Shown in pieces: positions 1 through 11,353 of a DNA stretch of 64,000 nt. This DNA comes from Himantopus leucocephalus (taxonomy: Eukaryota > Chordata > Aves > Charadriiformes > Recurvirostridae): NCBI GenBank assembly GCA_003993805.1, contig RSEF01000001.1, positions 64,057,290 through 64,121,289 on the forward strand. The letters run 5' to 3'. Both the position numbers and the translations under genes were made by a program. Each line of letters begins with the position of its first letter. Within the stretch, counting starts at the first letter, position 1. The notes under the pieces are model-generated. The model saw only the letters and a list, made by a program, of their open reading frames with translations. It did not search any database and was not told the DNA's origin.

Positions 1-262
1 TCACAGAGAGCTGGCCCAAGCAGAGTCTGTACCCACAGCTCCGAAGTAAGGCCTCTTTCAGAATGGTCTCCTTCTAAAACAGGTTTTATCAGCGCTGCTT
101 CCAAGAGCCAGGCTTTCCAAAACAGTTCGGCTGAGCTTTTCATGCAGAAGGCCACAAGTGAGAGCACCCAACATTTGGAACAAAGGCTTCCAAATTCAAA
201 TGGGGGCTTAGCAAAATTAAAAGCTACAGTCAGCATATCTCTAGCGTATGAGGGCTTCTCTC

Positions 263-277
263 TTTTTTTTTTTTTTT
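263..277. repeat. T homopolymer
   Basis: Uninterrupted run of 15 T. Similar runs of 10-20 A or T occur elsewhere in the window, for example near 6195-6213, 10525-10537, 17259-17272 and 26081-26093. Confidence 0.9.
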
Positions 278-513
278 GCTTACAATGCAGGCTCTAAGTT
301 CAAAGTGCAAGAGGCATTGCTTCCTGTAAATGGTTTGTGATAAGGGCATAAATCTGTTTAGTTTAAATGACGCTGCATTTTTAAACCACTTAGTTGGAGA
401 AGCCATTTTGTGGGAAAAGCAAGTTTTTAGGAACTCTACAGAGTTATGGCCTTGCCTGGAAATATGCTCCAAATCCACACTTCAGGGTCACAGTCAGGGT
501 GCTCTTGCTATCT

Positions 514-538
514 CAATATGCCCGTGAAGGGCATATTG
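514..538. repeat. short perfect hairpin
   Basis: Perfect 10-bp inverted repeat CAATATGCCC / GGGCATATTG around a 5-base loop (GTGAA). It has no T-run after it and no known role. It may be chance. Confidence 0.6.
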
Positions 539-2604
539 TCATGGCTTCGTCATCATCTTTCTCCTCCAATCCAAGAAAGCACCAGACAAACCCCAGCCCT
601 TCCGCCTCCGAGGTGATTGCATAGTATGCTTGATTTCTTCTGCTCCTTGACAAGTATACAGACGTGTATCCTTAGTCTGAGTCCTTCCTCAAAAATTATG
701 TAGGTGTTTTATATAGATAGAGGCGGTCGGTGAGAAAGGGGTGAGGGAACACCCAGCCAAGGACTTCTGATGGCTTTCACATCAGAAAGCTTTCCTGCTG
801 CTTAGATTGGTGCCATTCCCCTGGGTGCTTGTTGTAGGCATCCTGGGTGTGGGTGTGAGGGAGGTCCTGGGGACACCTCCTTGCCATATGCTGTGGGCAT
901 TTGGTACTGCCCAGGTGCCTTGTTAGAGGACCTGTAACCGGCTCGTAGCTACCATGCTGCAAGCGCGTCTGAAGCACCGCAGTGTTGATAGATGTGGAAA
1001 CAGAACTTCAATTGCTATCAGCTCGGCTGTAAGGATGACAGACTGCTCCCATGGATGGTGCCAGTGTACCTCTCCTGCAGGCGCTGCTGCCAACCTCATC
1101 TGAGAAAGGTGACTCAAGCCACAGCCAGAGGCAGGAGAAAAAGAGGTGCCAGCTCTTCCCCTCTAACATAAAGTGGAGGAGGGAGGCTGAAGTTTATGAT
1201 GCTGGAGAGGATTTTAAACCCAGGCCTCCAGCTCTCTGCTAAGAATGACACAGTGCGTGAACGGGATCCAAAACATCATTGTTTGTGCACCACAGGGAAA
1301 ATGCCAGTCCAGTGCTTTAGGATCCTCCCCCCTCCTTCAGCCAGTTTCTATCAAAGGCTCAGCAACTGCGGGAACCAGTAGCCTAGAAAATGGTAGATCA
1401 TTAAACCTCTGCTTGGTTTCAAAACTCCACTGCCACCAGGGAATAGAGGGATTTTGTTTAAAATGCCTTTAAAATATAAGTTGTCGTTGAAAGGGCCTGC
1501 TCAGCTTAGCTCAGTTTTGTGCAGATAATTATATGCTTCCCCACCTGCTTTGCTGATGGGGCTGGTGCCGAACACTATGCTGGTCAATGAGGCTAACTGG
1601 GAAGTTGGGACACCCGCCTCCTTCCTCTGTCACCCTGGGAAAGCCGCCTCTCAGCTCTGGTGCAATCCCCGTGGCTGGGGACTCCCTCCCGCATGAAATA
1701 TACTCCTTTTTAGCACTCACAGGCAGCTCTGAGTACCAGATACATACTGCCCTGGCTCTTCTGTGAGGATGCAACATGATATTGCCCAGCTGCCACCAGC
1801 TGCTTGCAGCTTACAGGGCAGAAGCAGGCTAAAATATCCCATTATCTTACAATGCTTCTCTCTGCATCAAGACAGATGCCATCTCGTGCAGGAGGAGGAG
1901 GTGACAGCAGCTTGTCACAAGACTCATGTATACTATAGCAGCAGCAGCAGGAACAAGGCTTTTCTTTCAAATGTATTTTACAGAAAGAAATGTTTCTTCT
2001 GCCAGCTTGCAGAATATGGGCCGAGGAAGACGTGTGGATCTCAGTGAAGCCAGCTGAGTTACGCTGCATCTGCGGCCACATGAGCCCATTAGGAGTCTTC
2101 AAAGGACTTAATTGAAATTGCCTTTTTTTTTCCCCCGTCCAGAAAGGAGTCAATAATAACAAACTATGCAGGAAACACCTTACTGCTGCTACTGAGAGCT
2201 TGTTTTCTGGACTGTAGTGTGATCATCTGTATTAACCTGCCCTAAAACTCAAAGAACTTAAAGCAGTTTTTGTCACATGCTACTAATAAATGGCAGTCTG
2301 TCTGTTAGGAACTTGTCTTGTTCAGGTACCATGCATCCTGCTTAGTTTAAAGTCTTGGTGCAACATATTGGCAAAGTATATTTGTACTGTCTTTTGCTTT
2401 GGCTAAGCAAACTGCTGTTTACCAGTGCTCACAACTAATGAAATTAGCAGACCTACCAACATGGCCAGGCTTGAAAATTGTACCTGACACATCCTGCATG
2501 CCAGACCTATTGCACATCGACAGTTTGCCTGTGCGCGTGCTGGTGACCTCTTCATCACCTGTGCAGTGGGTCCAAGGTGTAGAGAACACGTTGAGCTGAT
2601 TCGG

Positions 2605-2696
2605 CATGTTCAGCAGCCTTGCTCCCCACATTGTGCAATGCCCATTTACCAGGAAACGGGCATTGCACAACCCTGGGAATGAGGCTGCTGAACATG
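2605..2696. other. 92-bp imperfect hairpin, miRNA-precursor-like
   Basis: Outer arms CATGTTCAGCAGCC (2605-2618) and GGCTGCTGAACATG (2683-2696) pair perfectly over 14 bp. Inner arms TTGTGCAATGCCC (2631-2643) and GGGCATTGCACAA (2658-2670) pair perfectly over 13 bp, followed by an A-C mismatch, three more pairs and a 6-base loop. Between the two stems is a 12x12 segment with partial pairing. The length, small apical loop and two-stem layout resemble a pre-miRNA. The 3' arm contains ATTGCAC, the seed of the miR-25/32/92/363/367 family. Because the inner stem is symmetric, the minus strand (sense to ISX) has the same seed on its own 3' arm. It could equally be a chance or duplicated palindrome; no function is shown. 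Confidence 0.5.
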
Positions 2697-5600
2697 GTAA
2701 CTCCATAGATCGCCACCCCAAGTAGGAGGGCAATAAACACCCAAATCACTAAAATTGGTAGGGTTGGGAGGCCTGAGCTAGATCTCTAGCTCACAGGGTG
2801 GGTCTCCATGGTTTTGATGGTGAGACTGAAGAACCATCCCTGTGACTCAGCCAGGAGCTTAGCAGTAGAAAGATCCATGACGTCTGTTGCTAGGTATTGC
2901 CGTGTATATCACTGTAAGATAACAATTGTGGTTTTGGGTACTCTGGGAGAAAGTTTGGATATAGAGGCACTCACCATGAAGTGAATGGTCCACCGGGAAA
3001 TCGCATAGGTGATCTTCCTCTTCCTCATGTTTTCTTTTGCCTTCCAGATGTTCACGTGCCGTGTCCTCACCCAGGAGGGAAGCTGGGCTGTCAGTAGGTC
3101 TCCTGCAGTGAGCTGCCTGCACTTTCTTTCCCCTGGCCATGGGTGTAGCACACGTGGCAGGGAGAAGCGTTTTGGCTGAAGGTAAGTCACAGTCTAACTG
3201 ACTCCTGCTGCTGGAATCTGTGAAGGACACAGCACAAGACAGCTTTGAATAAAGTAACTGTCGTTCAGCGCACTTTCCAGTTTGTGTGAAAGAAAGAATC
3301 ATAGGTGTGATCTAGATACCTTACCATTCAAACCTGATCATAGTTAAAATGGCCTTAATGCTCCTGTGGTGTGCATCGATGCCAAGATGACCCCATGTTG
3401 CAGGGGCACGATCCTGGTGAATTTGACCCCAAAATCTAGCCTGTTATCTGCTTCCTTCCACCTTAAAACTTTCAGTGGTCCTTGTAGGGGATTTTCAAAA
3501 AAGGACTGTAGAAGTAAGAAGACACAACGAAATGATCAAGAAAGCTCAGCTTCTCTGTCAGTATCCAAATCGATGGCTGCCTTTTCTCAAGAACTCAGAA
3601 GTACAGTAGATGTGGAGCTGCTCTGAAAATCTGTCAGCACAATCGACATAGAATTTGGTGGAAGCCAAATGCTTTTAAAAATCTGATCCTTTCTTAAATG
3701 TCACCATGGGTACATCTGCCCTATAGGAAGATGGGTCAGATAAAAGGGTAAAGGTCAGCATCTTCCCTGATTCAGGTCCATTTGTCCTTTCTTCTACATC
3801 TGGGCTACCTGCTGCTCAGGTTTAGGCATCGGATAATTCTAAAAGCAGCCTTTGCCCAGGCTGTCAACACTTCCCATCTGCCTTTGTGACAGGTGACACT
3901 GGTGATATCTAGGAAGGTACTGACGGCCAACTCATCTTCATGAAATCACCTGCATGCTCTTGTTGACAGGACAAACATAAGAGAAGTGCATATTGGGCCA
4001 TTTTCATGAAGTGCAGACATAAGGTTAGCTTAGATTTGAGCATGGGCATTATAAAAAATCTCAGTGGGAGCTGAAGGTAACCTCAGCAGTCACCAGTGGT
4101 GACATGTGCTAGGGCACCTGACCCTGAGTGGTGATGAAAGTGATCACAGAAGCCACGATCAATCTTCTGCTGTGGTGTTGTCTTATTACTAACACCATCA
4201 TCTCTGTGTGTAGCAGAGGCACTGCAAAGATATTTCAGATTAGTTTTCTGCCCTCATGAATGTAGTATGAGTCCTTACTCTTCCTTATAAAGGTAAGCGG
4301 ACCTTGCAATGCTATGCACTGAAATATAACATGCTGGGAAGCCTCATGGTTCAAGGCAGTGGGCTGTCTGTGGCTGTTAGCATCGCAAGACAGCTATACC
4401 AAATACTCCCAATTCTCTTACCTGTTCTTCTCTACATTAAAGCCTCACCATAAGCCCCAATTCTGAGTGCTTTATGCGCTGCCTTTGGTAGGTGCAATCA
4501 AGGCTCAGGCTTGACTCTTCAGACACAAGATAACTGGGTCTGTGCTACTTTAATGGCACACAGAAGTGTAATGGACACATTGGGGAATTCAGGTTCCATG
4601 GTTAGCATGACCCTGAAATGAATGTGACAGCACAGGTTTGTCTGCTATTACCACCAAAGAACACTAAAATCTTAATGCAATATGGACTGCACTCCTGAGC
4701 AGTCACCCACATCTGGGCTCTGGGATTTGCAGTACCTGTTCCCCACTCCCCTCTCATATCTAAATAGTAGCAGGTTTGAACCCCAACAAATTGTACTGGG
4801 AGAAACTCCATTTTTTAATACATATTTTACTTCTGGTGCAGTATCTAGCATTGGCAAAACATCTAACTTTTTGGACTTGCCAGAGTTTTATTTTCTGAAC
4901 AAATAACAATTTCTATTTGTAACCAGCCTTGGAGCAGTGATAATTATAACATCTGGAGACAACGTGCTTAATTCTGCCCTCAGTAAAAGCCCACACAATA
5001 GGAATTTTACAGAGGGCTGGGGCTGACGCTGACATGAAGAAAATGCAGTTACAAGAGCTCTGGAAATTAGCCAAAGCCTCATGTCAATAAAGGATGGTTG
5101 TTCAAATGTTATCTTTTCAAATTATTGCCAATCTTTGGGTAAACTTCTAAAAACGATTGCTTGTGTCCAGCCATGCAGACCTTAAAAACCTGGTATGAGG
5201 TCCATCTCTGTGTCTGAGGCATATTGTGCAAAATGGGACTCATTTAATTCCTTTAGGATCAACTAAGTTTGAGTTTTCTGGTGAGAAAACAGGTGAGATT
5301 TTGAACAATACTTGTGGAATAAAGGACAAGGATAGACCTGGGAGTGGTCATTAGCATGGGGCTGGGGTTAAACGATTTGCTTAAGAACTCAGAGGATATC
5401 AGTGTTGGCATAGGTTCTTAGCCAAGGATTTCTAAATCCCATCCCTAAATTAAGGACTGCTTTGCTAGATGTGATGCTGTGAAAATGAGTATGTCACAGA
5501 ATTGATGGTGCTTATATCCTACAGTAATGAAGATCATAAGGGTACCTGAGCAAGGTGCTCTTATGGGCAGTGACTAAAGCTTTCTAAGAATGACACTGGC

Positions 5601-6188
5601 ATTTTCTAAACTATAGAAGACTTTTCACATGTATTCATCCTTCATACACAACTTTCCTCCCCCAAATTTTTCTCTGAGATGATCACATGCCCCAGTGATG
5701 AGCACAACTTATGTATAAGCATGGATATAGGCTGAAGAAGAGAAAAAAGGGAGGGAACGGAAGACTGTCCTAAGCAGATGGGAAAATACCAATGTCTCTG
5801 TGAACTGGTGAAAAGGAGTGGGAAGATTTGTTGTTTGAGATCAAAGAAACAAATTAGAGCAGTATGAACTTTAAAAGAGAGGCTGGAAAAATCAAGGAAA
5901 TTTTCTGAAGGATAAGGATGAAGATAGATGATACTGAGTTTAAAGCACATATCTGAGAGTTAGGAGCCCCAAGGTCTAATCCTATTTGCATTGCAACCTT
6001 CTCTGATGCTTGTTGTCTTGAAAGGGCAAGGAGACTGTCTGAAGTTGTAGCTCTTTAGATCAGCCATTATTTTTTGGTGGGTATTCATGTGACTCCAGCG
6101 GAGAGCACTGAAAATTACCTACCAAATGGCAGGGGGTAAAACTTCCTCCAGGAAAACCATGACAGGAATGCAGTTTTCATTTCTGGTT

Positions 6189-6189
6189 N
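6189..6189. other. single ambiguous base (N)
   Basis: One N just before a long T run (about 6195-6213). It probably reflects unresolved homopolymer length or a contig join. Confidence 0.9.
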
Positions 6190-7337
6190 TAGGTTTTTTT
6201 TTTTTTTTTTTAAGGAATGGAAATGACATTTCAGCCTGGCAGAACATGAGATATTTGTTACTGTCATGCACAGAAATGACTTTGACTTGTGGCTCAAAAT
6301 GGCCTTTTTTGGCTTGACTTTCAATTGTGTAGGAAAGGATGGGAAATTTCAGGCAAGATAGTAAGATTTCTTTTTGGAAGCAGGAGGTTATTTCAGATGG
6401 CCCAAGTTTCATTTAAGCTTTTTTGTGTAATCACTGGAGACAGACCGACCTGTGGTAGGCATAAGACTTATGATTTTAGGGTCTTACTAAGGTTGTGAAC
6501 AAGGAAGAGTCTGCCACTGAGAAGTGCAAGCAGCTTTTTATTGTGCTGTTTTTCTCTTGCTTCTATACTTTTTTTTTTTCCTCTTTTAGGTAGTTTGTTT
6601 TCCCTTGTAATAGGTGGGGTGAATTGGTGATATTGGCCAGGTGGTATCTGTTCAGTTATATTCCTTCAGCTGTTTCCTCTTTTGCAATAAAGCTGGGTGG
6701 AGTGTTGCTAAGGGTGAAGTAAACAATCACCATATTGACATTTATGTGTCAAGTGGCAGTTGTATTCCTATTAATTTGCATATCCTTAACATAATGGAGC
6801 ATAACACAGGCAGAATGACAAAACTACTATATCTGTTACTGCTTTCACTATTAATTTCCCAGGTGTAACATCCTCATCCCAAGCTCTCCTTGACTTGATA
6901 AAGGACCTCCTGTTGGTGGAACCTCACTGGCAGAAACTGGGGGAGTAATGAACAATTATTTCAGATGTACTTTCAAGCACATTGAAATAAAGTTCCCAGG
7001 GATTTCAGAAGAAGGAATTCTTCTAAAATAGGCCTGCTAGTCTTCTCTGTTTAAAATGAAAGAGTTGGCACTAAGAAGATCAGCGCTTGCTGGGTGTTTA
7101 TTTGTGTCCCTTGCAAAGGCCATGGTTACCCTTTCTAGGTACTGTGACAAAAAGAAGAGAAGAAAAGCATAGATTGAATACTAAAATGCCTTCTTGTTCA
7201 CTATTTCTTTTTTAACTTGGTAAGAGTCTTTCAAAAATTTCAGTAGACTTCAGATCAACAGCTACAGTTCCAGGTCATCTAGTAGCTGTGTTTGCGCAGT
7301 AAACTCACAAATGGTTAATACTGCAACTGGGAAGTCG

Positions 7338-7358
7338 CACACTCTTGGGAAGAGTGTG
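7338..7358. repeat. short perfect hairpin
   Basis: Perfect 9-bp inverted repeat CACACTCTT / AAGAGTGTG around GGG. No associated feature was recognised. Confidence 0.5.
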
Positions 7359-7506
7359 AACTCCTTATTCCAAGTCCCCCTGGAATTACATTCACAAAAA
7401 CCTATGAACTTAGGAGTCAGGCCAAGAGATCTCCTTATACATGATCAAGTGCTGCCCCAGCTTTCCATGATAGGCTGGCACTGTACACCACAACAACATT
7501 TTTGTC

Positions 7507-7566
7507 AAAGAATCATAGAATAATTTAGGTTAGAAGCCACTTCTAGAAGCCACTGGTCCAACACCT
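7507..7566 (-). mobile_element. CR1 LINE 3'-end fragment
   Basis: The sequence AGAATCATAGAATAATTTAG followed by a TTAG..GCCACT..GGTCCAACACC run is the reverse complement of a CR1 3' terminus (ATTCTATGATTC tail preceded by the GGTTGGAC..AGGTC block). Only about 60 bp can be recognised. The rest of the copy is absent or too decayed. Confidence 0.7.
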
Positions 7567-9229
7567 CTGGGTTTTCTTGGGAAAGGACTCCAGGGTAAGT
7601 TTTGTCTATGTCCTTCATTTCTGACATTCTGCATCTTCTGGTCCTCTGGTCTTATCCATCTCCTCAGCTCTTGATGGCTAGATTTAGACTTCAGGACAAG
7701 TCTGATCTTGGTACCTGGGCTGTCTATATCAGCAGACAAGTTGGATGATAATTTCTGGCCTGAGTATTTACCTTTTGGTAGCCATGAGTATGTGTGTGGT
7801 GCGAGTTCTTGCTCTCATATGGATCATGGCTTGGCTCAGATCCATACCATATGGGATGTGGGAAATGTTCTTAAAATCCATAGTAAGATATAACTCAGCC
7901 CTGACCTGTAGTACTTCCTTCTTTGCTGCTGCTGAACTGTTCTGGGAAAGCAGCTGGATTTGTGTCCCATCCTGGAATTTCCAACAAGTTCCCTAGCTCA
8001 TTTCAGTTCCCTGACCTTGGCCAGCACTGAGCCAAATTAGATATGACCGACTATTTACACAACTTGTTCAATGCCAGTGTTATATGGCATGAAGTTGAAT
8101 GACTTTGATGAAATACAGCAATTATCCCAAGATGTACAGCATAGGGTATTGCACTTCTGAAATAAAATAACTTTATCTGCAAAAATCGACAGTTCTCCTG
8201 GGCCAGCAAAGGGTAATAAGCTTAGGTATCTCTTTGGTGTTAGTAAGAAACCAACAGTGAAAAAGCTTAATTTTCATTCTCTTTTTTAAACATCAATTGC
8301 AAAAGCAACGTGCAACAACATTTTGGAGTATCTCTACAGCTTTCCTGTTTTCCCAGCTCCAGTGACAGTTAAATGAATGTTCCTGTGTATATACTGTTTT
8401 GTTAGTTAACATTTTACATTGCCGTAGGTATATTAGTCCAACCTTGCTTTCTAGCAGGGGAGAGAAGAGTCTCTATATTCTCTTGCTACAGGTATAGTCT
8501 CTCTTTGGCTAGGTGATGAAGCAAAATCAAAGGCAAGGCCTGGCTGTTCTGCCTGCATTGCTTTCAAGGTGAAAAACTGACTGTACTCTCAGGTGGAGCA
8601 ATTTGGGATGAGCAGTACTAGCAGTGCAGTAATGCAGTCCTAGGAACCCACCACGTCCTGCATACAGATTTGTCAGACCTTGTGCTTGGACCGGCACGCT
8701 TAGCCAAGACACACAGTGGAACAAGGTTTCAACATATTGATCGCAAAACAGACTTAATATAGAAAGGTCCTGTCTCTGCCACGCTTCTCTATTCCCAGAG
8801 AAGAGTCTCATGTTGTTAAAATGCAGTTCTATGGTCCATGTTATGAACAGCACTGCCTTCATTTTCAGTGGTGTTATCTGTCTTACTTTGGATCCAGTGG
8901 CACAAAGTGACCGCCATGGGCCCTTTGAAAAGGACTTTCAGCTCACAAAACCTCACTCCCACAGAGCTCACATGAGCATTTCCCCCCACTTCGCAACCTG
9001 GCACCTGGGCTCCCTCAGCACACAGGCCCCATTACATTTGCACCAGCATCAGCTATGTCCTTGTCCACCCCTACAAACTACCAAGCTCTTGCTTGTTTCA
9101 GGACCGTATTTAAAACATGGTCTGCTCTTGCTCAGGTCCGATCTGCACTGGCAGCTTTAGGAAACCTCCAAATGCTGCAGTCCTCCAACAGTACCAGCAG
9201 TGAAACAGCCAAGCGACACTAGCTGTGGC

Positions 9230-9342
9230 CTTCAGCAACCTCATCTATCTTTGAAGCTGCCCTTTCTTCGAGCAGCAGACTGGACTTCCAGTTGACATCG
9301 AGAGGTCCCATCCAACCTCAATTATCCTATGGCTCTGTGAAA
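9230..9342 (+). mobile_element. CR1 LINE 3'-end fragment
   Basis: GCAACCTCATCTA, then GAGCAGCAGACTGGACTTCC, then AGAGGTCCCATCCAACCTCA and a decayed CTATGGCTCTGTGA tail follow the order of the CR1 3' UTR on the plus strand. It is a short, old, strongly 5'-truncated copy. Confidence 0.7.
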
Positions 9343-10917
9343 ATTCAGCAGCACACTATGCCTCTTCCCCATAGAGAGGATTCCGTGGAAAGCCGCAGGT
9401 ACTGGCAGAAAGGCAGCGGTTGTGTACTCAGTCCCAGTGCTTGGGGATGACACGGCTGTGAGATATTTTGCGGGCTGGTGCTGCCCCATGACCAGGAAAC
9501 ACGTTCTGCACAGAGTGAGTGAAGTTACCCTGTGTCAGAGGTGAACAAGAAATTCCAAATCTTGTGCAAAGCATGGCTGAGAGGCAGTGTTAGGGGGACT
9601 GGGCTTGAGCCCAACTGGTGACTAATGTTACACAAGTGAGTGTGGTGCTCACCTCACTGTACTTTCCTTCCTGATTTAGGTCTTGTTTGCTCTCCAGTCC
9701 AGGTGAGTATCCAGTTTGGACATAAAAAGAGTTGAAAGTATGCAAATAAGCAATGGTTACTTGGACTGCCAGGCTTTTGGAAAAAGACTCTTTCCCTTAC
9801 TGCTGGATGGTTCATCCAGAGTCCTGGGAAACAGGGTCCTTATCCATGAAAGGATCTCTCTATGTTACAAAATATAAATTGTAACTAACATTAAGCTTTG
9901 TTGAAAGCAGTTGAGCGAGGAGTGAAAATTTTCCTGTCAAAACTACAGGTCATTTTTCAGTTAAGTGGATGTGTTTGTATAGATAAAACATCTCCTTTTC
10001 ATGGAAGATGTAGATTAAAAAAGAAGAAATACTAAATCCAGAAAATGTTGGCCATCGTTTTTTGTTTAAGGAAAGAAAGAGACAATTTCTGTGGGGCTAA
10101 GAGTTCACTCAAGGCCAAAGTAACTAAACTGAGGAAACTGAAGTCAAAAAGGCTAATGCACTTGCTGGTTTGCTAAGATCGAAGTCATGCTAGTTTTCTA
10201 CTAGCTGGTTTTATTTAGTTCATGAAAGGACCTAGTGTCCATGATGATAAGGAGAAATGATTAAACAGAAATGCCTTCTCTTTTGTTGTTCCAGCAATTG
10301 AGTTCTAACATTCCTTAGCTACCATTACCCTTACAGACCATTTCTCCTGCTTGAGGATGAATGGTTGGATTTATCAGAAAATGGTACTGATATGAGATCT
10401 GGCTGTAATTCCAGACAACAGGCAGCTCTTGATATAAGTGAAATTCCAACAACTTCATGAAGTTGCAGCAGTTTTCAAACTTCCTGAGTTTGAATGCCCA
10501 TCCTTCCTCATGACAAGTGATTCTTTTTTTTTTTTTAAATAATAAGAATATTGTTTTTTAAAGGGAAAGACACCAGGATGTTGTATTGGTTAACAATAAT
10601 CACTTCTCACTGTTACTGAAGAGTTCTACCTGCAATAACTGTTCAGGTTGCATACCCACATCTCCAATGACACGGGGGCTTCATAATGTACAAAATCTCA
10701 CCAAAGGCTGGCAGCAGACCCCGGTCTACTGCAAGATCGAAAGTAAATTATTTTTAAAGATGATTTATATGTATATAATGAATGACTTGTACCTGATTAG
10801 GGAAATCCAAGATCCCTACAAAAGCTAAAGAATAAAAATTCTACATAAACAAGAGGGATAGTTTTAGGGGTTAAAAAGAAAGGAGCATTTTCATTAAGTG
10901 TTATAACTGGTACTTAC

Positions 10918-11089
10918 CAAAGGCCAGTGGTGATCCCGCTTTTAGGACTGGAGGTTTCTCAATGTAGTTACTTCTGTTCCTGGTTTCACTGCTTACGGCA
11001 GTGCTGGCAGAAGGCTTCTTTAAGATCTCCTCAATGGAAAAGGACAGGCTGGGCTTCCCCTGGCCAGCACGCTCCCGGGGGTCTGTCAT
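10918..11089 (-). CDS. ISX: ISX first coding exon (intestine-specific homeobox, partial)
   Basis: Seen: an ATG at 11089-11087 with A at -3 opens 57 codons plus one base. The exon ends at 10918 against a perfect GTAAGT donor (10917-10912), giving a phase-1 intron. Residues 14-26 read SLSFSIEEILKKP. The FSIEEIL core is an EH1 (engrailed homology 1) motif, which in homeobox repressors binds Groucho/TLE co-repressors. Known: mammalian ISX has almost the same segment near its N-terminus (SLSFSIEAILKRP). It is a nuclear transcription factor of gut epithelium that represses SCARB1 and the beta-carotene oxygenase gene as part of retinoid feedback. The rest of the exon product (TAVSSETRNRS, then a KPPVLK stretch) is a typical unstructured linker before a homeodomain. 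Inferred: the homeodomain exons lie beyond the left edge, because no WFQNRRAK-type coding was found at 1-10917. LBX1 and HESX1 also carry an N-terminal FSIE motif, but the SLSFSIE context and KKP ending fit ISX best. Confidence 0.72.
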
Positions 11090-11219
11090 CTTCCTGCCAA
11101 AGCGACCACAGGGCAGAAAGTCCTCTCCTGCTCTCCAGGCTCTCGGCGCACCCCAAGAAACATGCAGCTGGGAAGGTGCGTGTCTCTCCCCACCCGTGCC
11201 CGGCCGACCTGCAGCAGCA
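11090..11219 (-). other. probable 5' UTR part of the ISX coding exon
   Basis: On the minus strand a long pyrimidine tract ending in CTCCCAG (acceptor AG at plus 11221-11220) lies 131 bases before the ISX start codon. The pattern is a textbook 3' splice site, so the exon may begin at 11219 and carry about 130 nt of leader. The frame stays open upstream of the chosen ATG, with another in-frame ATG at 11260, but that one would lie inside the proposed intron and its product has no ISX-like sequence. Confidence 0.4.
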
Positions 11220-11352
11220 CTGGGAGAAGAAACAAAGGCAACCCACGAGTAAGCACACATGGCCGCTCCTCTCTGCTGATCAGCGTGGGACCAAGACCTG
11301 CGTGCCCATGTCTGGGGAAGACAGCATTAGAAGTGGAGGTGAAAAGTCTTAC
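11220..11352 (-). other. possible short 5' UTR intron of ISX
   Basis: The minus strand shows a strong donor, TTG|GTAAGA, at 11352-11347 and a strong acceptor ending at 11220, which would define a 133-nt intron. An upstream non-coding exon would then lie above 11353. This is inferred from splice signals alone; a second acceptor-like site (CTTCCCCAG) at 11312 is too close to the donor for a normal intron. Transcript data would settle it. Confidence 0.3.
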
Positions 11353-11353
11353 C

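Larger units (their letters stand above)
1..10917 (-). other. inferred ISX intron 1 (left part of the window)
   Basis: This stretch follows the ISX exon-1 donor in the direction of transcription. I looked on the minus strand for the reverse complement of the homeodomain helix-3 signature (WFQN) at every GGAACCA-type site and found none, so the intron is at least 10.9 kb and runs off the left edge. Short open frames here show no family resemblance. Apart from the two CR1 3'-end scraps, the hairpins and the homopolymers listed separately, 1-2604, 2697-7506, 7567-9229 and 9343-10917 show only unique-looking, moderately AT-rich sequence. Confidence 0.55.

Noticed and set aside
2399..2749. Coding potential around the 2.6 kb hairpin
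   Set aside because: Open frames on both strands are short and cross the inverted repeat; none has a recognisable motif.
7567..7745. Extension of the 7.5 kb CR1 scrap
   Set aside because: Beyond 7566 the order of CR1 words is lost. The open frame on the minus strand does not resemble ORF2.
1..10917. Homeodomain exon of ISX
   Set aside because: Reverse-complement searches by eye for the helix-3 WFQN region found no candidate, so it is presumed to lie outside the window.
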